Of a stretch of 64,000 nt of DNA, positions 23,697-34,299 are shown piece after piece. The stretch covers positions 8,028 through 72,027 of the forward strand of contig CACRXP010000686.1 in NCBI GenBank assembly GCA_902702965.1, in the 5' to 3' direction. The position numbers were made by a program, and so were the translations under genes. Source of the DNA: Spirometra erinaceieuropaei. Its lineage: Eukaryota > Platyhelminthes > Cestoda > Diphyllobothriidea > Diphyllobothriidae. The first letter of the stretch is position 1; each line of letters opens with the position of its first letter. The notes beneath the pieces were generated by a model. The model made no database searches, was not told where the DNA came from, and saw only the letters and a list, made by a program, of their open reading frames with translations.

Positions 23697-25420
23697 GAAG
23701 AAAAAGAAGAAGAAGATGCACTCCCTGGAACAAGAAGTTTATTGACCTGACGTTTCGGATTCTCACTCGAACCCATCGTCAGAGCAGGTCGCAGATAAGG
23801 GTAATGGAGGCACAAAAGACTGCAGTAATTATGGTACGTAGCGGCCGTGGGGCTACATTGTATTATCATTAATAACTCTCATGATCACCGCTGGGGGTCG
23901 TAACTAAGGCGATGATGACTCGTCAGTCCGCGTAGAGTCGTTAATTGCCGCAATTTCATCATCCGTGTTGGATGTTGACGTGATGGTAACTCGGCCATTT
24001 GGCCCTCTGTCACCCGGATAGTTGAGCGCCTGCGCCCTCTCCAGATGACTGATTCCTCTGCTCAGGGAATGTCTCAGCACGGAATATGATACCAGGAGGT
24101 CATTGCGCTTGTTGATGGATTGCGGCCTGAGAACCATAATTCGAGCAGCTCGCGGCTGACGCGGTTGTCAAATCTTGCGAGGATTCCGGCCTCGTGAAAC
24201 TTTAAAATATGGCCGGGTTCTTTGGAATGAGCTGCTACCTAGGAGTTGGCGTCTTTCCTCCTCACCGCTGCTGCGTGCTCAGTCATGCGCGTCCGAAGTA
24301 GTCTCTCGGTTTCTCCGACGTAGTTGCTCTGTCCGCAAATGCACCACTTCCGGTAAACGACCCCAGACGTTTCCTGCCGTGGCAGAGGGTCTTTCGGTCT
24401 CATGACTCGGCGTCTAATGGTTGCTTCCGGCCTGTGTGCAAACCCAACTCCAAGTGGAATAAGAAGGCGGCTGACGACTTCCAAGACCTTCTTCACGTAT
24501 GGAGGCGCTCGTCTGCGTACGCATTCGTTGACAAAGTTGCGCGGATATCCATTGACCCTCAGTACCCGTCGAAGATATTGCAATTCAACAACCTTGTCTT
24601 CCGTTTCACTGCACTGCCTCTCAACGCGCCAGTATAGCATCCTTGCGCAGCTGCGTTTGTGACCGATCAGGTGGTCACCGTTGAAATTCTGTACTTGCGT
24701 CGTGTTTGTCGCTTTCCTGAACAATTTTAGGCCACCAAAATCTTTGCGGCAAACGAGGACATCCAGAAACGTCATCTGGTTGTTCTCTTCCTCCTACATC
24801 ATGAATTAATTGCCCTGGAAGAAGGAGTTGAGACGTCCTTTGAATGTCAGCATCTGATCCCGTTCGACGACTACGGAAGTATCATCTACATACTGAGCCC
24901 AGAATTTGGGTTTGTGGTGCTGGAAAACCAGCGACTCCAGGAACGCCTCCGCGATGAATCCCAAAATCAGCGAACCCATTGGCGTTTCCTTCACCTGCTC
25001 GTAGATTGTTCCGTCGAAGGTAAAGTACGTCTTCAGACAGAAATTCAGGAGTTGGATGATTTGGGCGTGTCCAAGGCAATTCTCCGTTTCATCATATTTC
25101 TCTCGTAGGAGTAGTTCGATGGTCTTGACTGCTAGGCCCTGCGGAATAGAAGTAAAAAGGGACATGTCATCAAAGGATATCATCGCGTCGCTTGATAGGA
25201 GACTAACCCCTTTGAGTTTCTCCAAGAACTGTGTTGACGAGCTGACTGTGATGTCCAAATCAGATGTCAGAAAATTCAGACGTCGAAACAGTCACTTTGC
25301 CAGTCCTCAGGCTGTAGTGCCTTTTAAAGATACGATTGGTCGAAGAGAGGCGCTCTCTTTGTGCGCATTTGGGAAACCTTAGAATCGGGCCGGAGCCGTT
25401 TTATGCGCTCTCGTCACGCG
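23697..25420 (-). pseudogene. Penelope-like element, lineage 1, nearly intact RT and GIY-YIG
   Basis: The minus strand encodes a Penelope RT followed by a GIY-YIG endonuclease. From about 25258 down to 24130 the protein stays in one frame, broken only by stop codons (24808-24806, a second about 12 bases on, and 24241-24239). Landmarks are MISFDDMSLFTSIPQ (about 25180-25135), GTIYEQVKETPMGS (about 25020-24975) and the intact catalytic QYVDD (about 24890). FLDVLVCRKDFGG (about 24770) follows, and then GIY-YIG with SGVVYRKW and CGQSNYVGETERLLRTRM (about 24365-24290). The N-terminal part (25420-25260) is frameshifted but recognisable. The 3' terminal repeat with a hammerhead-like motif lies near 23741-23783. 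Penelope elements replicate with telomerase-like RTs. This copy is inactive but young-looking. Confidence 0.9.
23741..23783 (-). ncRNA. Hammerhead-ribozyme-like motif in Penelope terminus
   Basis: On the minus strand a CTGACGA core is followed by a short stem (GGGTTC with GAATCC, one weak pair) and then GAAAC and GTCAGG. CUGANGA-stem II-GAAA is the conserved hammerhead core. Penelope elements are known to carry minimal hammerheads in their terminal repeats. Stems I and III are not convincing as a monomer, in line with the reported idea that these act as dimers. Activity is not shown. Confidence 0.6.
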
Positions 25421-26511
25421 TAGGCCGATCGGTGATATTGCACCTGAGTTCTGCATTGCCATTGTTGGATTTCGGATCGCCTAGTCAGTTAATAGATGAC
25501 GGCTTGTCATGGAACAAATACGTGCTCATCTCACCCCAACAAGTTTCAAGTAAGATTCAGACAAGCAGACCGGCCGGCGTGGTTTAATTAACCCCAACAA
25601 ATACATGCTGATGTTAGGCGTCGTAGAGGACTAAGGACGGTATAAGTGGGAGACAATATCGTAAAACCTGGTTCACGGGCATAAGCGAAAGACATGGTTG
25701 CCATGTTGCATGTATGCTATTTAATGCTGGAACACCAAAGTCACCGTCTAATTCAGGAAACCTTTGCGGTACAAGCGCAAATCCTATGGTCAGACGCCTA
25801 CTATTAGTGTAAAGACGATGTAATTTTCGAAGATGATGGCGCCTTTTGCGTTTGTATCTAACGTTTACCCAAGTCAACACTGAAACCCTGACTACAGCGT
25901 ATGTAGACGTTTACAGTGCAGTTATCTATAAAAAGTGTTTGAGTTGACGCAACAAAGCTATGTGGCGCTATTGGGTCCTTTAAATTCTCAGTCTCCCGAT
26001 GATTCCAAAAAGAATTTTACAGTGGCTACGTGACCGATATATCGCCTCAACTCTTTGAAATTCCTGGAGATGACAACCGTATTAACATATCGTGACATTG
26101 TTGCATGCGACACACGCAGCTGCTCACCTTATCCGCAAATGAGAGCGGTTTGCTCAAATTGGGCCTCCATATACTTGTGGCCACTCGGCGTAATCATAAA
26201 GTCGGGAGGTATTTCGAACCTTTCATGCGGTAGTTCACTTCACCTTTTTAACAACGCTGACATGACAAGGAAAAGTATCACGCCTTTGGAATCGACATTC
26301 AGCATCACGTGCCCACACTTTTCAGAGCGGACTGCCTAGCCTGGTTTCGTCATTGGTTTACTGGTGGTTCGCTCGCAGTGTGTATAATCAATTTAAGGCA
26401 TAGCAGCATGGTCATGCAAGCCCATACGACGGTGGCTGAAATTTGCCAATCTTAGGGGAATTGAGTTTGCTTTAAAAATAAGTTTCAGAATAGCATTACA
26501 AGAGAGACTGG
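25421..26511. other. No recognised feature
   Basis: An 88-codon minus frame (25880-25614) and a 94-codon + frame (26055-26339) lack domains. The left part may be the 5' untranslated end of the Penelope copy. Confidence 0.4.
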
Positions 26512-26618
26512 AATGGCCGCTGTGCGGCTGCTGGTTCGGCTCGAGAGAGAGAGAGCCCTAAGGCATAACGGGACGAGTGAGTTCCGTAAAAACGATCGGT
26601 GTGCGTCCCTCTACCAGG
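26512..26618 (+). mobile_element. SINE-B body fragment
   Basis: Contains GAATGGCCGCTGTGCGGCTG, a GAGAGAGAGAG run, AACGGGACGAGTGAGTTCC and ACGATCGG followed by GCGTCCCT, in the same order as 19682-19810 and 49763-49849. The tRNA-like head is absent, so it is 5'-truncated. Confidence 0.65.
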
Positions 26619-27221
26619 CTTCTGGATGTTGTCCAGATTGTAAAAACGTGTATGAAACTGATAACGACCCTGTCTGTAGCAAGTGTTATCCTCTGCAAAA
26701 AAACGTTGCCAGTCACGAAGAGAACAAGCATCGTGTGAAGACTGCTCGACGGTAGACACGCCCTCTGTCTGAGTTGGTGTGCAAGGAAAAAAACAAACGC
26801 AAAGCCCATTTCTCTTGAGCGAGCCGCGCTTCAATGATGCCTGATCCGTCAGCTGTTGCACTGTCTCACTTGAGTGTTTACACAGCCTGGTTTCCACCAG
26901 ACACTACAATACAGACGGCCTTGAAACCAGACTGTTTTTAGCGGGTAGGCCTGACTGCGAACCAAAAGAGGGTGCGAGCGTGGCGCATTGTTTCTGGGTG
27001 CATCTTGATGAAAACTGTGAATGAAAACGCTGTTTCGTTTTCGTTTCCGCTGCATTGCGTTCGCAAGGTGAATGGTCGACTGGCTTCTTTGATGACGCCG
27101 AATTTCACGCTAGGGATGCGATATAACTGGTGCTAACCAAGCTCTACTCCGGTTGTCAAAAGTGACATTTAGACACAAACCAAGTTTGAACGAGGAAAAG
27201 GCGCCGAAGCATGCAAAATTC
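26619..27221. other. No recognised feature
   Basis: A 133-codon minus frame (26897-26496) covers the SINE fragment and is therefore not credible as a gene. Nothing else was identified. Confidence 0.4.
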
Positions 27222-27345
27222 AATGACGTCATAAAATTTAATGACTTCTTATTCAACTGCGTACGCTCTTTGAGTATTATCTTATTAATACGCGATGACC
27301 GTACGCAGTTGAATAAGAGATCAAGAATTTTTTTGTGACGTCATT
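27222..27345. repeat. Small palindromic element with TGACGTCA termini
   Basis: Inverted arms of about 44 nt (27222-27265 and 27300-27345) agree at most positions, begin and end with AATGACGTCA or its complement, and meet at CGTACG near the loop. One arm is found again on its own at 31001-31042. The size and structure are those of a small MITE or a solitary hairpin. There is no coding content. Confidence 0.6.
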
Positions 27346-27569
27346 AACTTCTGTGTTTTTCGTCGTTTTTGCGTTGTTTCTACTTGTTCCGGGAAGCAGT
27401 GCTTCAGTTTTCTGTAAAGACATCTCTCGGTCCTCTCATCAAGTCCCTAGATCAACCTGTCCAATTAAAACGTGAGATCACCTGAGTAAAGACCAAATAT
27501 GAATTTCTATAGTCCCGCAGACAGACTCGGACTTAACCTCACCAATTAACTGAGACCCTCCGAAGTGAT

Positions 27570-28275
27570 GGCCTGCGCCACACACTAAAAAATCTTGACC
27601 GTCTCTTCCTTTCGAAAATGGAGGAAAGTGAATACTCACTCTCGCAAATGCGCTGGCAAGTAGACCGGCTGACGCATGTGATGAACTCGGTGGGCCCAGT
27701 ATGGTTGTTACTATTTGTAAAACACTTTTTGAACTAGCGAGTTAAGATAAGACAATCCTTCCAGGCTGATCTGATCAAGTCACTGAATAAACAATCTCTA
27801 GACGAATCGTTTTCACCACATTCAAATGACTACATTGCTAACATGTTGGATTTGACAGTGACTAAGCTGCAAGCCGAAGCCCTCTCCCTAGGGTTTAAAT
27901 TTTGCGTATCAAGAAGAAAAACAGATCTGCTGGAGATCGAAGCTCAATTTAATTACCTATATTACCAGTTATCGGACCTAAGGCCGACGACAGAAAACAA
28001 TGTAAGATGACTAAAGGCGGAATTAGTTGATATCGCCTATCAGTTTAGAAAATCTCTCGTTACTCAGCACGTACTATCAACTTAACAACACTTCTCGGCC
28101 TTAAAGGACATACGTAATGTTACTAATAGTAGGCAGTGCCATGACTTTAAACAAGACTGACCGCGTAAACGATATGACTTCAGTAATTTTCTTCTGAAAC
28201 CCATCCGAAAGAAGAAATAAAAGCACTGGAAGACCTTTTTGGAGGAAAGTTTAATCACTACTTGATAAATAAATA
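27570..28275 (+). pseudogene. Penelope-like element, lineage 2: N-terminal part
   Basis: The + translation from about 27573 gives a coding-like LRHTLKNLDRLFLSKMEESE stretch. It is followed by LQAEALSLGFKFC and RRKTDLLEIEAQFNYLY (about 27870-27965), a QLSDLRPTTENN stretch and ALKDIRNVTN (about 28097-28130), and then LNKTDRVNDMTSVI (about 28150-28190). This matches the region before the RT domain in Penelope proteins. Several stop codons are present. The coding sequence is lost at 28276 where SINE-A begins, and resumes after it at 28650 with RT motifs, minus some of the intervening domain. Confidence 0.8.
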
Positions 28276-28649
28276 ATACAGAGGTGTTTTGGCAGATTTC
28301 AGGTAATTCACTTTGACCCAACCGTGAAAAACTCGGTGCCTTGGTGGGATTCGAACCTACGACAGCAAGGAGGGGCTTCAGTACAGCCAACGCTCTAACC
28401 ATCTGAGCTACGAGGTCCCACCGAACGACGGTAGTTTAATCACATTTGGGCCAAGTTACTCGCCACACCTACTGCAACGCTTCGAATCCATAAAATATCT
28501 ATCAAAGTAAGCTGACTGCCCAATCAGGATTTCCTAAGTACTACATCTAGAATCCCCCATATGACTACAAGGCTCGCGTAATTCAAAGGTCTTTTGAAAG
28601 CTTTCAAATAATTCACTTTGACCCAACTGTGAAATACGCGGTGTTGCTT
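28276..28649 (-). mobile_element. SINE-A copy inside a Penelope element
   Basis: The minus strand has a tRNA-like head (28422-28342). The 7-nt acceptor half GACCTCG is followed by TA, then the D-stem GCTC-GAGC, A box TAGCTCAGATGG, an anticodon-like ACT in a 7-nt loop, a long variable region and B box GGTTCGAATCC. The body contains the GACCCAACCGTGAAAAACTC block (complement) and recurs at the other edge (about 28605-28645), as if two units were tandem or the element had a direct repeat. Not a functional tRNA: the 3' acceptor half is mutated in this copy. Confidence 0.8.
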
Positions 28650-29066
28650 ACACTACCATAGATATTTTCTTACTCGTAAATGGGCTGAATAATCGCAATT
28701 TGATGAAAAAGCATGTGATCTTGCTTGACGTACAGAGCCTGTTCACAAACGTGTCACCGATTGAATCTATTGAAATAATTTGAGCATGCGGCTGAAACAT
28801 AGCTGGAATAAGGGCACCTGCGGTAACCACTACAGATATGCATGAAGAACGTACGGTTCTTGTTTTCACGGACAGTTGTATCGACTGGTCGACGGTGCTG
28901 CTATGATCAGTCCCAGCGGACTTTCTCATGTTAGTCCCCGAGCGAACATTAACCTAAAATGTGCAGCGAACCGCACGCTATAAATGATATGTGGTTGACA
29001 TGTTCACCATAGCCGGAAACCAAGGAGACGGAAAATTACTACTTAAGGCTAAAAACAAGGCACATA
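28650..29066 (+). pseudogene. Penelope-like element, lineage 2: RT core part
   Basis: After the SINE the coding sequence resumes with LMKKHVILLDVQSLFTNVSP (about 28695-28755), the RT motif A region. A frameshifted HGQLYRLVDGAAM (about 28870-28910) follows, and then YVVDMFTIAGNQGDGKLLL (about 28986-29045). The last carries the catalytic box as YVVD instead of YVDD, so the first Asp is lost. The frame stops exactly at the TA (29065-29066) where a foldback element is inserted. Confidence 0.85.
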
Positions 29067-30049
29067 GAGTAGGTGGGCTAACTCATGAAATGTCAACCAA
29101 AATTCAAAAATGCGTTTTCGTTTCGAAAAGTCTAATTAAGAAGGGTTTTATAACTGGTCAACATGCAGCATAATTCTATAATAATTCGGTTAGCAAAGGA
29201 TGGCGGCTTTCGAACGAATTTCTTTTCGGGTTTCAAGCGAAAACTAAACTCTGCAAAAAATGACTGCTTAACTAGCATGTATTTTTAGCATTGGTTTCGA
29301 TGCCCCTAAAAATTCTATTATTTTTCATGGTTAAGATTCATAAAAATATTCATTCTTGTACTCATTCGGGAGAAATGTGCGTCTTCCTCCAAAATTATAC
29401 TCAAAGAAAGTGTAAAGTTTGGTTTTAAAAAGTTTCTAATTGGGAGATTTTTAATACCATGAAGTGACCGTTCATTAAACGTCATGTCTCAGCATTTACC
29501 AGTGTTGCTTGCCAAAGTGAACAATATAGCTCAAATGCCCTGCTAAAATTTATGAAATCCGTAAAATCTCATCTTAATACCGTTGGGAAATGTATGGTTT
29601 CCCGCACGCGGAAAATATACGGCTTGTACTTTGGAAACCCTGAATGCAAGTGCAACGGCAAGTCGACTTCAAAATTATTCGGGAATTGAAAAATTTTTTG
29701 AAAACCGGATTATGCCCTTCCTTTGAGCATAAAATTGGAAGATGACGTAAACTTCTACCGAATGAGCAAAAGAGTAAATATTTTTTATGCGTGTTTTCTC
29801 TGGAATATACTAGAATTTTCAAGGGCATCGAAAATCAATGAGAAAAATGCATTCTAAGTACGTAGTCATTTTTTACCGGGTGTGCCTCTTGCATGAGACC
29901 GGAAAGAAGTTTGTTCGAAAGGCGGGATCCTGAGATAACCGAATTATTATAGAATTGTGTTGCATGATGATTAGTTTTACAACCCTAGCTAATTAATCTT
30001 TGTGAAATGGAAACGTATTTTGGAATTTTGGTTGACACTTCACCAACTG
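29067..30049. mobile_element. Foldback element, subfamily 1, inserted in Penelope RT
   Basis: A 983-bp element starting GAGTAGGTGGGCTAACTC and ending CACCAACTG, with long inverted arms of the foldback family and TA on both sides (29065-29066 and 30050-30051). Removing the element and one TA joins the two Penelope segments in frame, which dates it after the Penelope copy. No coding content. Confidence 0.9.
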
Positions 30050-30740
30050 TACAAGGATCATATTTACGATAGATCATGGGAAGACCGACACAGTGACTTT
30101 ATTAAACATTCTTGTACGTAGGTGGGCAGATGGTTCTATTCAGAGATTCATCTACCCAAAGGCCGCTTGGAAAGTGCAGTACATGCATTTCTTCAGTTTA
30201 TTCCAAATCAAAGAAAACAAAACTTGATTTTGTGCCTGTTAAATAGAGCCTCTAGAATCTGTTCCTCTGACAATATCGGTGACGTTCTAACTTTCCTAAA
30301 TTAGCTTTGTCATGGAAGCGGGTATCTGAAGAAATTTGTGATAAGTTTCACTATCTCAAACAAGAAAGGCCTCCAGAAATATCGGTTCCATAAAGCTTAT
30401 TGGCGTCTACCCTCCTATTCCGGTTTGACCAGCTAAAGTAATTCTGCCTATGTACGCCACATCAAACTGAGTTTACATTTAATTGTGGGTTTAAATACAT
30501 TGGACGTGTGCAAAGGGCGTTGGCAACTTGGTCTGTTGAACATATGCCGAAATGGCTGCTAAGAACGGAAAAGTGGTACCCAGGAGTTAAACTACGAAAC
30601 ACCTGGTGAGCACTGGCCGTACGGTGGACGCAGTGACTGCAGTTCAGGTCTCTCTTTGAGCGACGACTTGCAGTCTCTTACGCTTTGCAGAGGCCGCTGC
30701 AATGCGGAGAATACTAGGACACTGTAAGCATATGCCCCAC
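30050..30740 (+). pseudogene. Penelope-like element, lineage 2: RT end and GIY-YIG part
   Basis: The reading resumes at once with IIFTIDHGKTDTVTLLNILV and RRWADGSIQRFIY (about 30056-30155), then QYMHFFSLFQI, and after a frameshift LILCLLNRASRICSSDNI (about 30228-30285). A GIY-YIG-type block NCGFKYIGRVQRALA with EHMPKWLL lies at about 30482-30560. A LLRFAEAAAMRRIL segment near 30672-30715 matches the conserved end of Penelope proteins. Together with 27570-28275 and 28650-29066 this is one element split by two later insertions. Confidence 0.85.
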
Positions 30741-31000
30741 GTGATCAACCTCGCACTGCCATGGTAGGCATCGATGAGGGACGGATCCCCATTCCCTCCT
30801 CCCGCATGACTGACTGCTGCTACGCTGCTGTCGTAATAAAGCGTCACGGGTTTTCACTGTAATTCGAACTAGCTTGCTTAGATAACTTCCCTCCCCAGTT
30901 CCCCTCGCCACGCATATCAAGCAAACAGTCCATGTTTTAGTTACCTACGTTTCATTTCTCTAGGTCGTTCTTAAATCGGGCAGTTTAGCTTAATAGTACA

Positions 31001-31042
31001 CCGTACGCATTTGAATGAGGCGCCATTAAATTTTATGGCGTC
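31001..31042. repeat. Solitary arm of the TGACGTCA hairpin repeat
   Basis: The 42-nt block CCGTACGCATTTGAATGAGG followed by a CCATTAAATTTTATGG stretch matches one arm of the 27222-27345 palindrome in reverse complement. The second arm is not present here, so either half was lost or the arm is a separate repeat. Confidence 0.45.
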
Positions 31043-32454
31043 CTTGTACTCAGGTTGTTTCATCGCATTTGCCTTGTGTAAGTATATTCGCGGAAAACGA
31101 TGCTTTAACAAAACCAAATTCTCAGTGGCGAAAATCAGGGGTAGACCTTGTGGACTAATTATGTCTTCCAAAAAAGGAAGAACGTAGCGTTTGGAACTTT
31201 CTCAAAATAATTTGATAGTGCACATGCCGCGCCTTGAAAATTTACACAGAGCTTCTGTCTGAAAATTAGCTAAGCTCCACTACATCCGAGGCGTTTGAGA
31301 AAAGAAGGAAACTCAAGTTTTTCAGCCAAAAGAACATTCATTTCCATTCGATCACCATGTTTATACCCGAAAGGCTTGGACATTGCGATTTAAGATTTTT
31401 TGGAAAGGTAATTTGAAACACAGGCCTATTCGCACGGGGAACAGGAGGACACGGATAGAAATTCAGTGAAATCGGACTCACAAATAAATATATTAAAAAT
31501 CGTCCGATTTGACACCAATAACCCGTTAAGCCACTCAGTTTCTCGGTGGTTTACAACTGAATAATTCGTTTGGAATATAGAAGTCTACAAAAACTCTGTT
31601 TGCTATCACTTTCTGCATTGTCTTAGCGATACACCCAAGACAAATATTTCAAAATAACATTTTTAACCATTCCGGAATTGAAAACAGTAATAGGAGAAGA
31701 GGGAAAAGGTATGCAATTACTGCTTTATTCCGTAGCTTGAACTGTGAAGACCGCCTCATCAATCTACAGTAGAAAACTTGATGACCAAATTGGGGAAGTC
31801 TTTCTAGTAATAGCGCCCCAAGACAATACAAGATGAAGTTAATGCGGTCCCTAGAACATTCTCTTCGGACATCTGATCCGAAAGAAATTATTCCGAGTCG
31901 GTGTGTGCCTGACAAGCTCAATGACCAATATAGTACCTTGAGCTTCATCATGACGGCCCCGCAGCCAGAAAAGTACGTCTGATGGGATAGTGCCACACGA
32001 AGGCCTAGTACTTCGGTCATGGTCGCTCCTTCAAAAATGTGCAAATTGACAATGATTCCCCAGAACTGATACGAATCCTTTATTATACACGGAACGACCC
32101 AATAGGGTTCTTTTTATATGCAAATTGGATGGTGAATTTAATCTTTCATTCCTTTTGCTGCAGACAGTCTCTGAACGCGTCCTCGTCAACGGGCATCTCA
32201 GTCACTCAAATTTTCATATTTTTATTAGGGTTTGTAAGAAATGCCGGAGAGTATAACAGGCCAGATGTGGCTGTGTAGCCCCACCTGAGGTTAACAAACC
32301 CAGCCGCCTGCAATAAGGGGCCGGCGGTAAAAGGCGTTTTTGCAGATGGGGCAGGGGAACGCACTGGCGACGAGGCCAAGCAATTGTATGCAAAAGAAAA
32401 GCAATTGGGGATACGCGGTTGTACTTTGGATGGGTAAGAAATGGTTGCCCTAGC
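31043..32454. other. Unassigned; contains a 131-codon minus frame
   Basis: The open frame 32044-31649 (-) has mixed composition and a hydrophobic C-terminus (FPLLLLLFSIPEWL). No family was recognised, and I see no convincing splice sites or neighbours that would support a gene. Confidence 0.3.
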
Positions 32455-32520
32455 CCCTAACCATAACCCTAGGCTCTAACCACTAGACCTAATCCTTAAC
32501 CGCAGTCCCAAACCCTAACC
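32455..32520. repeat. Degenerate CCCTAA tract
   Basis: A short run of variants of CCCTAA and CTAACC, in the same orientation as 2101-2297. It is far too short and diverged for a telomere. Confidence 0.6.
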
Positions 32521-33054
32521 CGAGATTATTGTGTCCTTCTTACCAACGATCTTCGAAGTCTCGACAATTTTTGTTCCATAGAGTAACTTCAGTGAAAGGA
32601 TTTGTTATGCCATTCGCGTCGACGGTACATGTAACCAGCTGCATGGGGAAGACCGTGATGAGTCATACGTAGGTTCGTGCAAAATGCAACCTTTTTGTTT
32701 TACTCTTTTCGAAAGCCTCTACAATCACTTCCTGTCTAACAGGCTAGTAGAAGTTTTTCAACCCGTTAGCTTTTGATTACTTCTTCTTTGACCTTGCTTG
32801 GCCCTTTAATTCATGCTCTTTCTTATAAATTTTCGCCTTTTTCCCTACTTGTTGCGTTCTTTCTCATTTTCATCTCCAACAAGTTCTTTCCTTTTCCCGA
32901 CCATCATTTGATTCTTATCATTTGTCAGTCCACTGCTTTTTTCGTCTGCCTATTACTGCTTATCTAATCTTCTCCTCAACCCTGCGCATGGTTTCCTCTC
33001 CAGCCTTCCATTCATTCGTCATTGTGTAGTTTACGTCTTTTCCATTTCATTTCT
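32521..33054. other. No recognised feature
   Basis: T-rich sequence with a hydrophobic 64-codon frame (32773-32967) that follows base composition. Nothing was named. Confidence 0.4.
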
Positions 33055-33240
33055 CTTATTCTTCTTCTTCTTCTTCTTCCTCCTCCTCCTCCTCCTCCTC
33101 CTCCTCCCCCCCTCCTCCTCCTCCTCCTCCTAATTCTCCTCCTCCTCCCCGCTTCTCCTCTCCCTACCCCCCCTCGTCCTCATCTTCCTCCTGCTTTGCG
33201 TTCTCCCGTCCAATTCCCTACATTTTCCTCTTTTTTTAAA
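33055..33240. repeat. Pyrimidine microsatellite (CTT)n(CCT)n
   Basis: Runs of CTT are followed by long CCT arrays (about 33060-33145), then imperfect TCC-rich sequence. The apparent Leu/Pro-rich frames across it are composition artefacts. It directly precedes a 5'-truncated SINE-A piece. Confidence 0.85.
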
Positions 33241-33252
33241 GCTTATTGGTCT

Positions 33253-33330
33253 TTCCCTTCCTGTCGTGGGTTCGAATCCCACCGAGGTCGCCGAGTTTTC
33301 CGCAGGTGGGTCAAAATAAATTTTCAACAT
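33253..33330 (+). mobile_element. SINE-A fragment with intact tRNA 3' half
   Basis: Contains GTGGGTTCGAATCCCAC, a perfect 5-bp T-arm with B box, followed by CGAGGTC. CGAGGTC is the exact complement of the acceptor half GACCTCG seen in the SINE at 28276-28649. The SINE body GTGGGTCAAAATAAATTTT follows. The 5' part of the tRNA-like head is missing. Confidence 0.75.
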
Positions 33331-34299
33331 TTATAGATATATGTTATGTAAGTGTCAGTCAATGAAAGAAATCCCGTCTCCGTACTTGTTTTCGCCCAAG
33401 TTAGACTGTATTACATGGCTGAAAGGGAGGTCAGTTCAAATCATGAGCACTACTGAATCGCAACTAGCCTATGACTAACTTCTTTACTAGTCGCAACTTT
33501 ATGAATCTTGGCACTATTACATGCAATATGTATATTTGCTAATGCACGCAATTGTACATTTTGTCCAAACATTCACAATCACACGTATTTCACTTGTTTG
33601 ACGTTCAATTAAATTTAACTCGGCGGTAGTTGATTGCCAAACAAACGGTTACAGCGTCATCAGTATTCCACTCTACCGTATATTTTCATATGCATTTAGA
33701 ATAAAGGTAGAACTTCTTGGATGTCTCAGTATCTATCTTGTCCCTCCGCTCATCTTTTCAGTCATCAAGACAATTCATTTAAGACAGCCATCGCTGACTG
33801 CGATGGGCAGTCCATCACTCAAAATATAACTAACCGCTGTTGAAAATGTCGTCACACCATCGAAGATGTACCTCAGAGGTAAATAAACGAAGACGGAATG
33901 GAGACAGTAGATATTTCAGGCTTATGCATGTCCACTCTGACCCTTCCTATCCTTCACCTTAATCCAGCATCGAGTACAAACTGATGTGCATACATGTGCA
34001 GCTCATACGCTCAACATCAAAGACCGAATCAAGGTGGAGTTTTAAAACTTTTTGTCCATCAGTCGTCCACCAACAGACAGCACTTTCAGCTAGGTCAGAT
34101 ACTTATTCACACAGAGTTAGGTTTGACGCATCGGGGACGAACTAACTTCGTTCCCAGCAGGATGAATATGAACGGATAAGAACATGACTGGCAGCACTAT
34201 GACGATGCAAACAGTATAAGAAGTTACAATATTCAATAGGACGGTTGCCTCAGAGACTTGATGTTTAACTTTGAGATGCAAATTTAGTTTATACGAAAA
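33331..34299. other. No recognised feature
   Basis: No RT, SINE or foldback motif was seen. The right end may contain further unrecognisable LINE-A sequence next to the fragment at 34300. Confidence 0.4.

Noticed and set aside
26496..26897. 133-codon minus frame as a gene
   Set aside because: It overlaps a SINE-B fragment in antisense, and no motif is visible.
28342..28422. Functional tRNA gene on the minus strand
   Set aside because: The acceptor 3' half does not pair in this copy, the variable region is irregular, and the same sequence with a SINE body occurs at 13756 and 33253.
33022..33336. Leu/Pro-rich 104-codon frame
   Set aside because: It is the translation of the CTT/CCT microsatellite and the adjoining SINE.
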